The notes below the pieces were generated by a model. It had not been told where the DNA came from and did no database searches. It worked only from the letters and a program-made list of their open reading frames with translations. A stretch of DNA of 64,000 bases, from contig WOAB01000568.1 in the NCBI GenBank assembly GCA_027886185.1, positions 9,122,501-9,186,500 of the forward strand, written 5' to 3'. Below, in pieces: positions 9,971 to 21,470 of this stretch (its first letter is position 1; each line of letters begins with the position of its first letter). This DNA is from Rheum nobile. Its lineage: Eukaryota; Streptophyta; Magnoliopsida; Caryophyllales; Polygonaceae. The position numbers and the translations under genes are program-made.

Positions 9971-12900
9971 AGTTTTAGATGTGTTGCGTTCCAACTCCTC
10001 GGGATCGGTTGTCCGTCTTTATCCTTTAGCTAATATGCTCCTTGTCCGACCACTTCGGTGATCAAGTAAGGTCCTTCCCACTGTGGTGCTAGCTTTCCGT
10101 CGGATGGGTTCTTAGTGTTCTGGAAAGTTTTCCTGAGGACCCAGTCTCCGACCTTGAATGCCTTGATTCGGACGTTCTTGTTGTAGCTCCTTGCGACTTG
10201 TTGTTGGAACCTGACCATCCTGATTCGGGCTTTCTCTCTGATTTCGTTCGCTGTGTCCAGATTGTGTGCTAGTTCAATGTCGTTTTGTTCATTTGTCTGA
10301 AGGTTACAGCGAGCGGTCGGAACTAGTAACTCAGCCGGGATGACCGCCTCACTCCCATAGACGAGAGAGAAAGGCGATTGCCCGGTCACATTATTTGGAG
10401 TAGTCCTGTCGGACCAGAGAATAAGTGGGAGTTCGTCTGCCCATTTGCCTTTAGCCCCTGTGAGGCGTTTCTTGAGGTTGTTGATAATGATCTTATTGTT
10501 GGATTCGGCTTGTCCGTTGGATTGCGGATACCGAGGTGTGGATGTGACCAACTTGATGTTCCACTGGTCGCAGAAGGTTCGAGTCTTATGAGTGATGAAT
10601 TGGGAGCCATTGTCGCACACGATTTCTGATGGGACGCCAAATCTGCCCAGGATATTGCGTTTTACGAATGAAATGACGTGTTGATCTTTTACCTCTCTGT
10701 AGGCTTCGGCTTCGATCCATTTAGAGAAGTAGTCCGTCATGGCAAGGAAGAAGACTATTTGACCCGACACGAGGGGGGAGCTTTCCGACGATGTCCATTC
10801 CCCATCTCATAAAGGGCCATGGAGCTAGGGTCGGATGGAGGAGCTCCGAAGGCTGATGATGGACGGGTGCGTGCCGCTGACAGGCGTCGCATCTCTTGGT
10901 GTATTCCATGGCGTCTTTGTTCATCGTTGGCCAATAGTACCCATTTCGTAGGGCTTTTCCCGAGAGGCTTCGTCCGCCGGTGTGATTGCCACACTCCCCT
11001 TCGTGCAACGATTGTAAGATACGTCCGACTTTTGGAGTCTTGAGGCATCGTAGGAGTAGTCCTATAACAGATCTTTTGTACAAGATGTTATCTACGATAT
11101 CATAAGAGAGTGCTTGTACCTTGAGCCTTTTTGCTTCCGTCTTGTCGTCGGGTAGGATGCCGTCTTTTAACCATCTAATGTAAGGTAGCATCCAATCGTC
11201 ATTGGTATCGACGATGTCTTCTTCTGATTGGTCACCTATTTCCATGGCGACGAGTTCTTCAAGCGATGTTGTTGACTCGACGGATGTCCTTGGGACGGCT
11301 GGCGTGGTGATGTGGGCCAATGGTATGTGTGGAAATTCCTTCGGGTCTAGGACGGATCCCAGATTAGCGAGTGCGTCAGCTTGGGAGTTAAGATCCCTGG
11401 GCACCTGTCTGATGTTGAATGTTTGGAATTGTCCGATCAGTTTCTTGGCTACCTCTAGGTAGGCTATCATTTTGGTATCCTTGGCACTGTACGACCCTTG
11501 TATCTGGTTTACGACCAGTAGGGAGTCGCAAACGACTTCGATCTCTCGGACCCCTAGGTCGCGAGCTAGGATGAGTTCGAATATGAGTGCCTCGTATTCA
11601 GCTTCATTGTTAGTCACATCCCACTCACATCTGACAGCTTGAGCTATCTTGTCCCCTTGTGTCGATTTTAGCACGACCTCTAGCCCCGATCCTATGGCAT
11701 TCGATGCCCCATCTGTGTGGAGCTCCCATGTACCTGCCTCATCCGTCGCGAGTAATTGTGTTGCTTCTTTTGTGGCTTCTTGCTCTAGGGTCGAACTGAA
11801 ATCGGCCACAAAGTCGGCTAAGGCTTGCGACTTGATCGTTGTCCTCGGCTCATACTCGATATCGTAACCATTGAGGTGTATGGCCCATTTGGTCATTCGT
11901 CCTGTGAACTCAGGTTTCCTCATGATAGCTCTCATGGGATGATTAGTGCGAACAGTAATAGTATGAGATTCGAAATATGGTTTGAGTTTGTTCGAAGCCA
12001 TTACCAGTGATAGCACGAGCTTTTCAAGTGACGAATACCTTGTTTCGGCCGGTAACAGAGTCCGACTGACGTAATATATTGGCGACTGTTTGCCATCCTC
12101 CTCCCTGATCAGTACTGTGCTTACGGCTGATTCTGACACTGCAAGATAAAGAAATAAGGGCTCGTCGCCTTTAGGTTTGGTCAGTAACATGGGACTGGCC
12201 AGGTACTCTTTGAGGTTTTGGAATGCTGCTTCGTGTTCTTCCGTCCATTGAAAGGACTTGTTCTTCTTGAGTGCGTCGTGGAAGGGTTTGCATTTGTCGG
12301 ATGATTTGGAGATGAATCTTCTCAGAGCTGCTATCCGACCTGTGAGCTTCTGTACATATTTGACGCATCGGGGGGATCGAAGGTTGATGAGAGCCTTGAT
12401 CTGTTCTGGGCTAGCCTCTACTCCTCTTTGTGTCACCATGTATCCTAAGAACTTCCCTGACGACACTCCGAAGGAGCATTTAGTAGGGTTTAGTTTCATG
12501 TTGTACCTTTTGAGCACCTCGAAGTTGTCGCGTAGGTGGTCTATGTGATCTTCTTTCTTTTTGGACTTGACCAACATGTCGTCGATGTAGACTTCCATCG
12601 TGTCTCCGATTTGGTCTTTGAACATTTTGTTGACTAGTGGTTGATACGTAGCCCCTGCATTTTTCAGACCAAAGGGCATTACTCGGTAACAATAGATACC
12701 TTGGCTGGTGATGAACGCTGTTTTTTCTTGATTGTCGGGTTCCATAAGGATTTGATTGTAACCGCTGAAAGCGTCCATGAAGGTAAGCATTTCGTGCCCC
12801 GCTGTGGCATCGACCATGGCGTCGATATGGGGTAGAGGGAACGAGTCCTTGGGACAAGCCTTGTTGAGGTTTGTGAAGTCGATGCAGACTCTCCATTTGC

Positions 12901-13255
12901 CGTTCTTTTTCTGGACTACGACCACGTTGGCTAGCCATTCAGGATAGTGGACTTCCCTGATCTTTCCTGTTTCCAATAAGCTTTTGACTTCGTCGTCGAC
13001 TATCTTGTTCCGCTCGGGGGCGAACTTCCTGCGTTTTTGCTTGACAGGGGGATGAGATGGATCCACATTTAATTTATGAGTAATAACGTTTGGAGATATT
13101 CCGACCATATCCTCATGCGACCATGCGAAACAATCAGCATTGGCCCTGAGAAAGTCAAGAAGTTGTTGTCTGGTCGAATCGTCCAAGTCCGACCCGACCC
13201 TTACCGTTTGGTTTGGGTTTGAAGGGTCTAGTGCGATTTCATCGAGTTTTTCCAT
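9971..13255 (-). pseudogene. Tat pol: RT, RNase H, second RNase H and integrase (one frameshift, one late stop)
   Basis: From 13255 an 844-codon frame encodes RT (WRVCIDFTNLNKACPKDSFP; active site YIDDMLVKS), RNase H, a second RNase H (WELHTDGASN, then CDSLLVVNQIQGSY) and the integrase zinc region (HEGECGNHTG to CDACQRHA). A frame change near 10745-10770 moves the integrase core to the 10770-10030 frame. That frame has FFLAMTDYFSKWIEAEA, CDNGSQF and NGQAESNNK, giving a complete DD35E set. A TAG at about 10030 precedes the C-terminal tail (LKDKDGQPIPRSWNATHL), which ends near 9971. Two lesions in about 3.3 kb point to a fairly young copy. The frame is in phase with gag across a single UAG. Confidence 0.88.
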
Positions 13256-13294
13256 TTCTGGTTTGACGTACCGACTAGGCCCTTCGCCGCTCTG

Positions 13295-13303
13295 TGGTTG
13301 CTA
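13295..13303 (-). promoter_or_regulatory. Possible programmed stop-codon readthrough signal (UAG-CAA-CCA)
   Basis: The gag stop is read on the minus strand as TAG CAA CCA. This fits the CAR-YYA context (UAG-CAR-YYA) known to promote readthrough in plant RNA viruses such as tobacco mosaic virus. The pol frame is in phase and open behind it, so readthrough would yield a Gag-Pol fusion. The alternative is a simple CAG-to-TAG nonsense mutation in an element that originally had one long ORF. Confidence 0.45.
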
Positions 13304-15550
13304 TGCGGTCTTGTGTTCGACTGTGCTCTTCATGGAAGCGACATAGTATTCTTTTGCGGTCCTTTGATCTCCTTTGATCTCTTGGACTCCCCATTCAGTG
13401 GGGAATTTGATGACTTGATGATACGTTGAAGGTACTGCCTTCATAGCGTGTATCCATGGCCTGCCAAGAATACAATTATAGGGAGACGTACAGTCTAGGA
13501 CTAAGAATTTCACCTGTTGGTTGATTCCTCCAGCGTATGTGGTTAGAATGATTTCACCAGTCGTATGCTTAACCTCACCACTGAACCCGACCAGTGGGGT
13601 CGACTTCTTGAATAGGTCGTTCTCAGTCAGACCCATTTCTTTAAGAGCGTCAAGGGTCAGGAGGTTTGTCGAACTCCCTGTATCGATTAGTACTCTCCGT
13701 ATTAAACAATTACCAATAGACAAAGAGATTACCAGACCATCGTGGTGACTATCCGACCCATCGAAATCGGATTCGTCGAATATGACCGTCGGAAGGTCAG
13801 ATGTCCTCCTTGGCTTGAATTCCGATGCCTCGGGCTTGTCGCCCTTGTTTTCCCTAGCGTGTCGCTTAGCCGCGGAGTATGTGTTTCCACATATATCCGA
13901 TCCACCTGAAATGGTATTGACAACTTTTGTATGGACGGGAGATGGGGGTTTGTTCTGTTTTACCTGATCTCGACGTTCCATGGTGGCCTTTGCCCGCTCC
14001 GAGATTACGTCGCGCAGGAGCCCTTGTGAGAGCAGCCTAGCGACTTCCTTCCGCAGGGCGATGCACTCGTCGGTCGAATGACCGTGATCGCCGTGGAATT
14101 TGCACCATCGACTCATGTCCTTCTTGACATCCGGTCGGTCGCCCTTTCGGGGCCATCTTACCTCTTTTTCGTATTTGTCGAAACTCTTGACGAGCTCCGA
14201 CACAGAAACATTGAAATTATAAGACTGGACCCTAGGAGGCAATGTCGGACTGTCTCTCCATTCCTGTGACCTATCTTGGAAAGAGTTTACCTGATTTGGT
14301 TCGTTTCGATTACGAGAATAGGGATGAGATCGTCTGTCTCGACGGTTGTCGGGGGGATTTTTACGGTCGGATGGATCGGGTCCGCGTGAGGCTTTACGCG
14401 ACTCTCGGTCTTCTTCCAATCTTACATCGGCCATGGTTTTGGCTTGGACATCTTCAAAACTTTTACACGGGTACTTGGTAATCTCGTCGTAGAGATTGAT
14501 GTCTTTGACCAGACCTTGTCGGAAGGCCTCAATGGAGGTTGTGACGTCGCAGTGGGGGATCGCCACTTTTTCCTTATTGTACATGTTAAGATAATTCTGA
14601 AGGGGTTCGTTATACCTTTGTGTGACTCGGTAGAGGTCACTTGATTGTCTTTCGAGCCTTCGACTGCTAGCAAATTGACTCTTGAAAGAGTTGACCAGAT
14701 CCGCAAAGGATGTAATCATTCCCTGAGGCAAACGCATAAACCACGTTAGTGTGGGACCCGCGAGGATTGTGCCAAAGCTTTTGCACATGACAACCTCGCG
14801 GCTCTCCCTTGAAACAGATGCGGCCATTAGTTTTTGTTTATAGAGAGAGATATGGTCATCTGGATCGGTGGTGCCGTCGAACGTCGCCATGTTGGGGAGA
14901 TGGAACTTCTTGGGGATCTCGACCCTTGCGATTTCTTCGACGAACGGGGATTCTTCGAATCCGCCGGACGTTTCCCTCTCGATTGGTTGCGGGACTCCTG
15001 GGAGCCTGTTGAAGCGATCGTCGATCGTCTTCATGTGTCTGTCGAGCGTCTGCTGGAAAAGAGCCAGGACATCTGGCGGATTGGTAACCTGCGGTTCGTC
15101 GATTCGGGCCCCAGCAGACCCGATCGGTGTAGAAAAGGTGACATGGTTAGTAGAAAATGGACTAGCGAAAGGAGTTCGAGATGTACCCTCAGTGTGTCCG
15201 GGACGTCGTATGCTCGGAGGCGTCGGCTCGATGTTGTCCATGTCGAGGCGTGTTCGGACGCTGCCGTGGACGGGCACGTTCCTAGATCCTGAAGCCACTG
15301 AATGTACCTGCGACTTAAGAGACTCATTTTCACGGGTTAGTTGCGCGATCTCGGCTTCGGATTGGGTTGACAAAGCAGCTAGGGCCTCGGTCTTTTGGCG
15401 TTGCTGGACTAGTTCCTCTTGAAGGGTGGCCATTTTTTGGGAAAGTTCTTGGAACTGGGTTGGAGTAGGATTTTCGGTTGTGATTACTGCATCTTGGGTT
15501 TCGTCTTCGAGACGTGGTTCTTGGTTGTCGGTAGGTGGGTCAATAATCAT
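13301..15550 (-). CDS. Tat gag-protease polyprotein
   Basis: An intact 749-codon frame. The N-terminus has a coiled coil (ELSQKMATLQEELVQQRQK, then SEAEIAQLTRENESLKSQV). The middle has the Retrotrans_gag core (KFHLPNMATFDGTTDPDDH, then GPTLTWFMRLP), followed by a zinc-binding motif of Tat type (WCKFHGDHGHSTDEC). The C-terminal protease has LIDTGSSTNLLTLDALKEMG and YNCILGRPWIHAM. The frame ends at UAG (13303-13301). The next codons, CAA CCA, continue in the same frame into pol with no other stop, so a gag-pol fusion could be made by readthrough. Gag forms the particle and the protease matures it. Confidence 0.9.
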   Translation of the reverse strand: MIIDPPTDNQEPRLEDETQDAVITTENPTPTQFQELSQKMATLQEELVQQRQKTEALAALSTQSEAEIAQLTRENESLKSQVHSVASGSRNVPVHGSVRTRLDMDNIEPTPPSIRRPGHTEGTSRTPFASPFSTNHVTFSTPIGSAGARIDEPQVTNPPDVLALFQQTLDRHMKTIDDRFNRLPGVPQPIERETSGGFEESPFVEEIARVEIPKKFHLPNMATFDGTTDPDDHISLYKQKLMAASVSRESREVVMCKSFGTILAGPTLTWFMRLPQGMITSFADLVNSFKSQFASSRRLERQSSDLYRVTQRYNEPLQNYLNMYNKEKVAIPHCDVTTSIEAFRQGLVKDINLYDEITKYPCKSFEDVQAKTMADVRLEEDRESRKASRGPDPSDRKNPPDNRRDRRSHPYSRNRNEPNQVNSFQDRSQEWRDSPTLPPRVQSYNFNVSVSELVKSFDKYEKEVRWPRKGDRPDVKKDMSRWCKFHGDHGHSTDECIALRKEVARLLSQGLLRDVISERAKATMERRDQVKQNKPPSPVHTKVVNTISGGSDICGNTYSAAKRHARENKGDKPEASEFKPRRTSDLPTVIFDESDFDGSDSHHDGLVISLSIGNCLIRRVLIDTGSSTNLLTLDALKEMGLTENDLFKKSTPLVGFSGEVKHTTGEIILTTYAGGINQQVKFLVLDCTSPYNCILGRPWIHAMKAVPSTYHQVIKFPTEWGVQEIKGDQRTAKEYYVASMKSTVEHKTA

Positions 15551-15585
15551 GGTTGGAAAGTTTCGGAAGGGTGATCGGCAAGTTG

Positions 15586-15602
15586 CCCCACGGTGGGCGC
15601 CA
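15586..15602 (-). promoter_or_regulatory. Primer-binding site of the Tat element
   Basis: The minus strand reads TGGCGCCCACCGTGGGG three bases inside the LTR. Tat and related plant gypsy elements commonly have a site of this form. I do not assign the tRNA with certainty. Confidence 0.7.
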
Positions 15603-15605
15603 AAT

Positions 15606-16276
15606 TGTTTTGGGGCGAAAGGATCGGACGACCTAAATCGCCTTAGACGGGGTAACTAGTCGATCGGGTGATAGAGAACAATCCAAACCAAGCAGATAAT
15701 TGACAAGCAAAGAATAAATGTAGAATAGTGAGATGATTTTATTAGATAATGTATTGATCGGATCGAATCGAGATACAACTTATCGTAGTTTAGACCGAGT
15801 GGTCGTGTAGGACTCGACCGATGACTTTTAGGTGGCGACTGGTGGAGAGTAAGCGCAGATGATTGCTGGAGAGCTAAGCGGGCAGCGTAAGTGTTGTTCT
15901 GATTCGTTTGTGAGCCAGGATGCTTGTGTGTCTAGCGTTAATGTGTCCGTATCCTCTTATCTTCTTCGTCGTCCAAATATGGTAAGTTCTTTTCCATTGT
16001 GACCGTTATGTTTTTCTAATATCTTCGTCTTCAATGCCGGGAGCAATGGCAAGGATTATGCCATTTAATTGCTGCAATTATAGTGGTTTGAATGTTGTGG
16101 ACGTTGCGTGATCTGGGCATTAAATGTATGGCGAGATTCTCGCGATCCTGTCGGAGGGCATTCGACCAGAGAAGTCTTGTCGCCTCCTCTGGGCCTTCTC
16201 CTTTGTTCTTCCGATCTGCAACGGGCTTGGGCTCGATTCACTTGATCCACCTTCTCCGGGGATGCCAGGCCCAACA
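15606..16276 (-). mobile_element. 5' LTR of the Tat element
   Basis: A 671-bp segment starts TGTTTTGGGG at the primer-binding-site side and ends AGGCCCAACA, so it has TG/CA termini. On the minus strand it begins TGTTGGGCCTGGCATCCCCG. The following bases gctgc (16277-16281) would be one target duplication; the other side is lost. The exact outer boundary is inferred from the terminal motif because no second LTR copy is present for comparison. Confidence 0.7.
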
Positions 16277-18378
16277 GCTGCCTACTAAAATTCCCGTTGG
16301 AATTTATCAACATTCAGTAGGGTTGGATCCCAATCCGTACATTCAGCCATGGCGACGAGCACAATTGATGTGACCTTGCCAGCATGCAGCTCGTCACTTC
16401 GAGCACCATGAGGACCCTGCAGCACCATTTTCTGACCGTCGGGCCCAACCACCTGTACACCACAGAGACATTAAGGTAAAGATCAAACCCTTCTTTGGTT
16501 TATATGACCCTGCTATTTTCCTTGAGTGGTTGCAGAACAGAGAGCATGTACTGCGACACTTAACCGTCCAGGAGCATGAGAAGGTCGAGCTCGTTACCTT
16601 ACATTTTGAGGGAGTTGCTCAGACATGGTGGAATCATCTTGAGCAGCAACATTACCGGATGGGTTGGCCACCCATTACTTAATGGCATTAGCTTGTGCAT
16701 ATTATGACTAGAAAGTATGTGCCTTCGACCTACAAGGAGCAGATGCGGTCGGAGATAGCACGTGCTAGACAGGGTTCTGATTCGCCACAGGAGTTCTTCG
16801 CTCGCCTATAAGACATGTACTTCAAGGTTGGCGTCAGTGTTGCTCCGGGAACCTTGAGAACGAGGTTCATTAATGGGCTTAACCAACCTTTTAGTGATCA
16901 GGTCGACGTGCTGCCGATCAAGGACCTCAACAATGTCGTACACACTGCCCAGAAGTTCTATCTGCAGCATCTGCGTTAGAAGCAGCAACCATGGCAGTCC
17001 TCGCAATCCTTCTGGTATGGTCCTAGACCCTTCCATTCGGGTTATGGCACTAACTCTATTTCTTCTTCTAGTGTGCCTAGACAGGACCACAGCAATACAG
17101 GTACTGCGTCTGGCTCGACCCCACAGCAATTAGCCCCGCCTGCTCTTGCTCGTCGGCCGCAGCCGCCAACTTCAAAGACCGCTCATTCTGATCGAGCTCG
17201 GGATCTGGAGTGCTATAAGTGTGGAGGAAGAGGGCATTACCAGAGAGATTTCCCTAATGCAAATAAGGTCATTTTCTCCTCCGTCTCTACAGGCTATGAG
17301 AGCTATGACGACGGCGATGCCGACGACGTCGAGGCTGACCCTGCAGGCGTCTTTACAGCCGATGCTGATGGCTGTGTGGTCGGCACTGCCGAACACCATG
17401 ATGACCAGGCATATCGCCTTGCCTTGCTCTCCAGACGCGTGCTGAGCGTCAAGGAGAGAGACCTTCCTGAGCAACGGGAGAACTTGTTTCATGCGCGCTG
17501 CAGACTTCAGGATGTATCGCTGAGTGTGATCATTGATGGGGGGTCGTGCTGCAACATCATCAATGAGAAGGTTGTGCAACATTTCAACCTTTCGACTACA
17601 CCGCACCCCGCTCCATATGGCCTTCAGTGGATCTCTGACGGATCAGGTAACAAAGTATCACAACAGTGTCTTCTTTCTTTTTCCATTGGTCCATATAGCG
17701 ACACTGTGCTTTGTGATGTTACCGCCATGGATGCTACCCATTTGCTTTTGGGACGTCCGTGGCAATATGATCGTCGCATGCTTCACGATGGGTATTTGAA
17801 CACTTACATGTTCACTTACCAAGGGAAGCGCGTGACACTCTCACCTATGACTCCGCATGAGATTTTGCAGGATATAGCTGACAGACAGCGCCAGAAGGCG
17901 ATAGAGGCCTCGGGACGAAAGCCACCTGACGCGCTAGACCCGACGAGCAGCTCCTCCGCCACCAGTTTGCCTACTCCTGCGAGTTCTACAACGAACACGA
18001 CATGAAAGCGAGCTCTCGGTCCATGCGGAATGTGCCTCCTGCTTCGCCTCTGCGTGGCACCTGTGAGCGCAGATCGCTACTTTGCGTACCTCCTCCAGGC
18101 AAGTTTCCTTGTGTCCTTGATAGTTCTATTCCTTGTCCCACTATTATGTCAGAGCCTGCCCTCTCGCCGAGTTTTTTGTCTTTTTTGCAGGACTTGCGGG
18201 TGGATAGGCATCCTTAGGAGCTGCAAGGATGGAGGAGCACTCAGCTTGAGCAGCGCCCTCAGCCGACCGGGGACATGCGTCGATTGGTTTTCCGCACGGG
18301 GAACAACGCATATCAGCTGGAGCCCGAGCCTGATGAGGGTGAAGCGGGGACGCTTCACAACCAAGTGGGGGAGGGTGA
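16277..18378 (+). pseudogene. Nonautonomous Ty3/gypsy gag-protease remnant
   Basis: On the plus strand, gag is seen as KVKIKPFFGLYDPAIFLEWL and FEGVAQTWWNHLEQQHYRM. It is followed by several stops (for example near 16679 and 16810). A long frame (17073-18005) then holds a zinc knuckle CYKCGGRGHYQRDF, with the last Cys changed to Phe. It also has a protease-like region (IIDGGSCCNIIN, then LLLGRPWQYDRRMLHDGYLN), in which the catalytic DSG/DTG is DGG. No reverse transcriptase or integrase follows. A polypurine tract (aagtgggggagggtga, about 18363-18378) leads into an LTR. The copy is dead and depended on others for mobility. Confidence 0.75.
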
Positions 18379-18829
18379 TGTGACCCTGCCCGCCATATCA
18401 GCTAGAGAGGAGGTAGACGCCATGAGACATTCGCCTTGAGACTCCTCAACAGCTACATCCAGTCCGAGCTCGATTTAGGAGACTTACTATTTCTAGACAT
18501 TACTTCTTTAGTACTTTCTATTTACAGTATTTCTATTTTTAGTAGCTGCTAGTTCTGGAGTGGATTTCATTTGTGTTAAATGGGCCGCCAGATTTAGTAA
18601 CTAGAGAGTTTGGCCCATTAGGTCAACTCTGGTCCATTAGGTCAACTCTCTAGTATAAATAGGAACGCTTGTAATTATTTTGATTATGTCAAATTAAGCC
18701 TAAGTTTCAAGTTGAGTAAACTCCTTAAACCCCGGGCCCCGACGTCAACAATTAACGCGTTTCTAGTTGAGATATCCTGGCGCGTTAATTCGGTTACCTA
18801 ATTATCCAGTTATTATCCGCAACCTTGCA
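18379..18829 (+). mobile_element. 3' LTR of the gag-protease gypsy remnant
   Basis: It starts TGTGACCCTGCCC directly after the polypurine tract and contains a TATA box (agtataaataggaacg, about 18651-18666). A TG/CA end could fall at 18749 (gacgtcaaca) or at 18829 (ccttgcaaca). Without the 5' LTR I cannot choose, and the longer end is given. A 10-bp perfect inverted repeat (aattaacgcg / cgcgttaatt, 18749-18790) lies between the two candidate ends. Confidence 0.5.
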
Positions 18830-19069
18830 ACAAGAACTAACCCTAGTTCTTGCCGCCCCTCACACCTTCATTCCGCCGCGCCTCACACCTTCACGGCCGT
18901 CGCACCTCCACCCGACAGCCGCCGGTGTTCCCGACTCTCTACAGCCCGCCGTCTCCTCTATTTCACTCCCGAAGAGTTGCTTCGCCCTACTATGCGTTCA
19001 TCGGATCCTTAGACAACAACTTGTGGTCTTCCGTCGGGCAAGGTCACATCAACAATCCAACACCGACGA

Positions 19070-19660
19070 AACAAAACCCTAATTAGTTACGGGTACGAAG
19101 GAACGAAAAGACGAAGAAAAGGCAGTGCCGCGATCGCGGCTTTGCTGGGCAAAACCGCGCCCACGGCAGATAGGCCGCGATCGCGGTTCTATGCCTAGCC
19201 GAGATCGCAGGCCTCTGCCCAGCCGTGATCGCGGTATTTATGCCGCGGTCGTGGGATCCATCTTCTAACGACAAACTAAACGAACACAACAGAGCCATAT
19301 CGAGGGAAGACGAGGCTCGGATCTTGCTTCTTGGACAAGCGCCTACCACCACCACTCCTGGCTTCGCTTTGATGGAACTCCGACAACGATCGACAATGAC
19401 CAAACTCCGACGACAACAACACACCGAGCTAGAACGAGAGGAAGAGGATGAAGGATATGAAATACCCTCGGATCTGCCTCTATTTATAGGGCAAGGGTGG
19501 AGCTCCTCCACTTAATGAGAGGGTCACCCAACCGCTTGACCTCCCCACACCGGTCACTCAGAGAAGAAATGCTGGAATACAGATCGTCGGTATTTCAGAG
19601 AAGACAAGGAAGAAGACGAAGCAAAGGTGCCGCGATCGCGGTTTCATAACCGCGGGTTAT
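19070..19660 (-). mobile_element. Fragment of a Tekay-like LTR
   Basis: The sequence shares layout and wording with the LTR at 28201-30418: an 'aaaaccctaa' region and repeated GC-rich blocks (ccgcgatcgcgg and variants at 19130-19255 and 19630-19645). A minus-strand TATA box lies between those blocks (about 19480-19495, plus strand tatttatagggc). Neither LTR terminus is present, so this is a truncated piece. No coding region is supported. Confidence 0.55.
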
Positions 19661-20576
19661 TTTGTTGCATCTATTAGTTTTTTTTAGAAATTTGCATGTG
19701 TTAGTTGATTGCTCAAGACAATTTCTAAAGTTCTAGGTTTCAATGCCTATGTTAATAAATTTTAATATTTTGCAGTATCTTTTGGTTGACTAAGATAGTC
19801 CATTTACTACAGATTTTATAATTAATCTATGTGAAATTTAATTAAAATAATTAAAATAATAATTAGAAGAAAAAACAGTGAAGGAGACATCTTACTAGTG
19901 GCCACTTACCGGGTATGAAGATTGAAGGTGTGTGAAAATCACACCTATATGTAAAGTAAACATTTTAGAACCAATAATTGTATTCACTGTGAATCAAATT
20001 TTCTTTTTGTCAGTAATAAACGTTGGAAGTAATAAATATATTTAATATCAAATATATTTAAAAGCCCTATAAATTATAGATGAAGAAATTACAAAAATGT
20101 TTAATTCAATTAATTGTTATTTGTTATATTCAAATATAATAACTATTATAAATTGATCCCAAGATAAATAAATGAAATAGGTAAAAAATAATTTGAATTT
20201 TGAACCTTGTTCATAATTTAATGTTTTGGATTTTGTTTATAATTTATTTTTTAGGATTTTGTTTTCTAATGTAAAGTTAGTATTTTAACAATAAGTGTTC
20301 TAAATTAAAAACATAATTAATAAATAAGAAAATACAAATATAATAAATAAATAAATAAGCACTTTTAACTTATAATAAGGTGTTACAATTTTATAGTTTT
20401 ATTATATATACGTTAATCTATTTTTAGACATATAAGATACCATAATGCTCATATATATTTTCAAAATACACCATATTATTATTATATATATATTATATAT
20501 ATATTCTTTAAACAAGAAATAATTGTCAACATTCTTTTGGATGATTGTTTAATGTGAATTGTGAATATCCCTTTAA
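19661..20576. other. AT-rich stretch without recognisable gene
   Basis: Strongly AT-rich DNA with simple TA runs (about 20460-20515). I see no open frame, RNA gene or transposon end that I can support. Confidence 0.6.
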
Positions 20577-20614
20577 GGATTGTTGTGCACGTCCCAAAGG
20601 TTAATAAGGACTTT

Positions 20615-21056
20615 GTTGTGCAGATTGAGAGAGAGACAAACAAACAAACAAGAAAGAACAAGAATAAACGAATACAGATTTATGTGGTTCACCAAAATTG
20701 GCTACGTCCACGAACAGAGTGAGATCAGATTGTATTAGGAGGCAGAATTACAGATTTCGGATTTCGGATTACATTAGGGTTTACAATAAGCGACTATAAA
20801 TAGTGCTAAGGTTCTACCCTGACAGACTTGGGCCCCAAGACATCGGCCCAAGTAACCCATGTCCCACCGCGGGGCGGTGACTCCCACCGCGGGGCGGCGA
20901 CATCCACCGCGACCCGGCGGCAACTCTCAGTTGCCCACCGCGGGGTGTCCAGTTCCACCGCGACCCGGCGGCAACTCTCAGTTGCCCACCGCGGGGCGTC
21001 CAGTTCCACCGCGACCCGGCGGCAACTTTCAGTTGACAATTCAAGCATACTCAACA
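20615..21056 (-). mobile_element. 3' LTR of the nonautonomous copia element (442 bp)
   Basis: It starts TGTTGTGCAGATTG and ends ATACTCAACA. A plus-strand-visible TATA-like ctataaatag stretch lies at about 20793-20802. The GC-rich part (20862-21030) contains three copies of a roughly 50-bp unit built on ccaccgcgacccggcggcaa and cagttgcccaccgcggggc. The 5' LTR has only two, which accounts for the 50-bp length difference. Confidence 0.9.
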
Positions 21057-21079
21057 ATCTCCACCTTGACTTGAATTCT

Positions 21080-21470
21080 CCCAGATGTACCATGACGGTG
21101 TCAGATGTACAGACTTCTCCCATGCCTCAGATTTTCCCCACGGGGCAAACTAATTGAATTCTTCAGACAGATGTACCAGACGCACTTATGATAGTGCCAG
21201 ATGTAACAGACTTCAAACAGATGTACCAGACGCACCATGACAGTGCCAGATGTACCAGACTTCAGACAGATGTACCAGACGCACCATGACAGTGCCAGAT
21301 GTACCAGACTTCAGACAGATGTACCAGACGCACCATGACAGTGCCAGATGTACCAGACTTCAGACAGATGTACCAGACGCACCATGACAGTGCCAGATAT
21401 ACCAGACTTCAGGCAGATGTACCAGACGCACTATGCCAGTGCCAGATGAACAGACTTCACCCCTGTCTCA
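21080..21470. repeat. 49-bp tandem repeat between gag and the 3' LTR
   Basis: About six copies of a 49-bp unit (tgccagatgtaccagacttc, then agacagatgtaccagacgca, then ccatgacag) occupy roughly 21162-21450. The array is flanked by two diverged copies of a longer block (cagacttctcccatgcctca near 21110 and cagacttcacccctgtctca near 21450). It sits where the rest of pol would be in a full copia element. Confidence 0.85.

Larger units (their letters stand above)
6916..16276 (-). mobile_element. Tat-lineage Ty3/gypsy retrotransposon with antisense gene; 3' LTR missing
   Basis: The minus-strand order is 5' LTR (15606-16276), PBS (15586-15602), gag-protease (13301-15550), RT/RNase H/second RNase H/integrase (about 9971-13255), a 42-bp tandem array, and then a plus-strand gene in the 3' untranslated part. 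A second, archaeal-type RNase H, an antisense ORF downstream of pol and tandem repeats in the 3' UTR are all known features of the Tat lineage (for example Grande, RIRE2, Retand). No 3' LTR is found. The left boundary joins directly to the extra ORF of the Tekay-like element near 6916-6940, so this end has been lost or rearranged. Confidence 0.85.

Noticed and set aside
12480..15422. Other long frames on both strands across the Tat gag-pol (for example 12480-12938 minus, 14868-15422 plus)
   Set aside because: They are shadow frames of the gag-pol coding sequence with no domain similarity.
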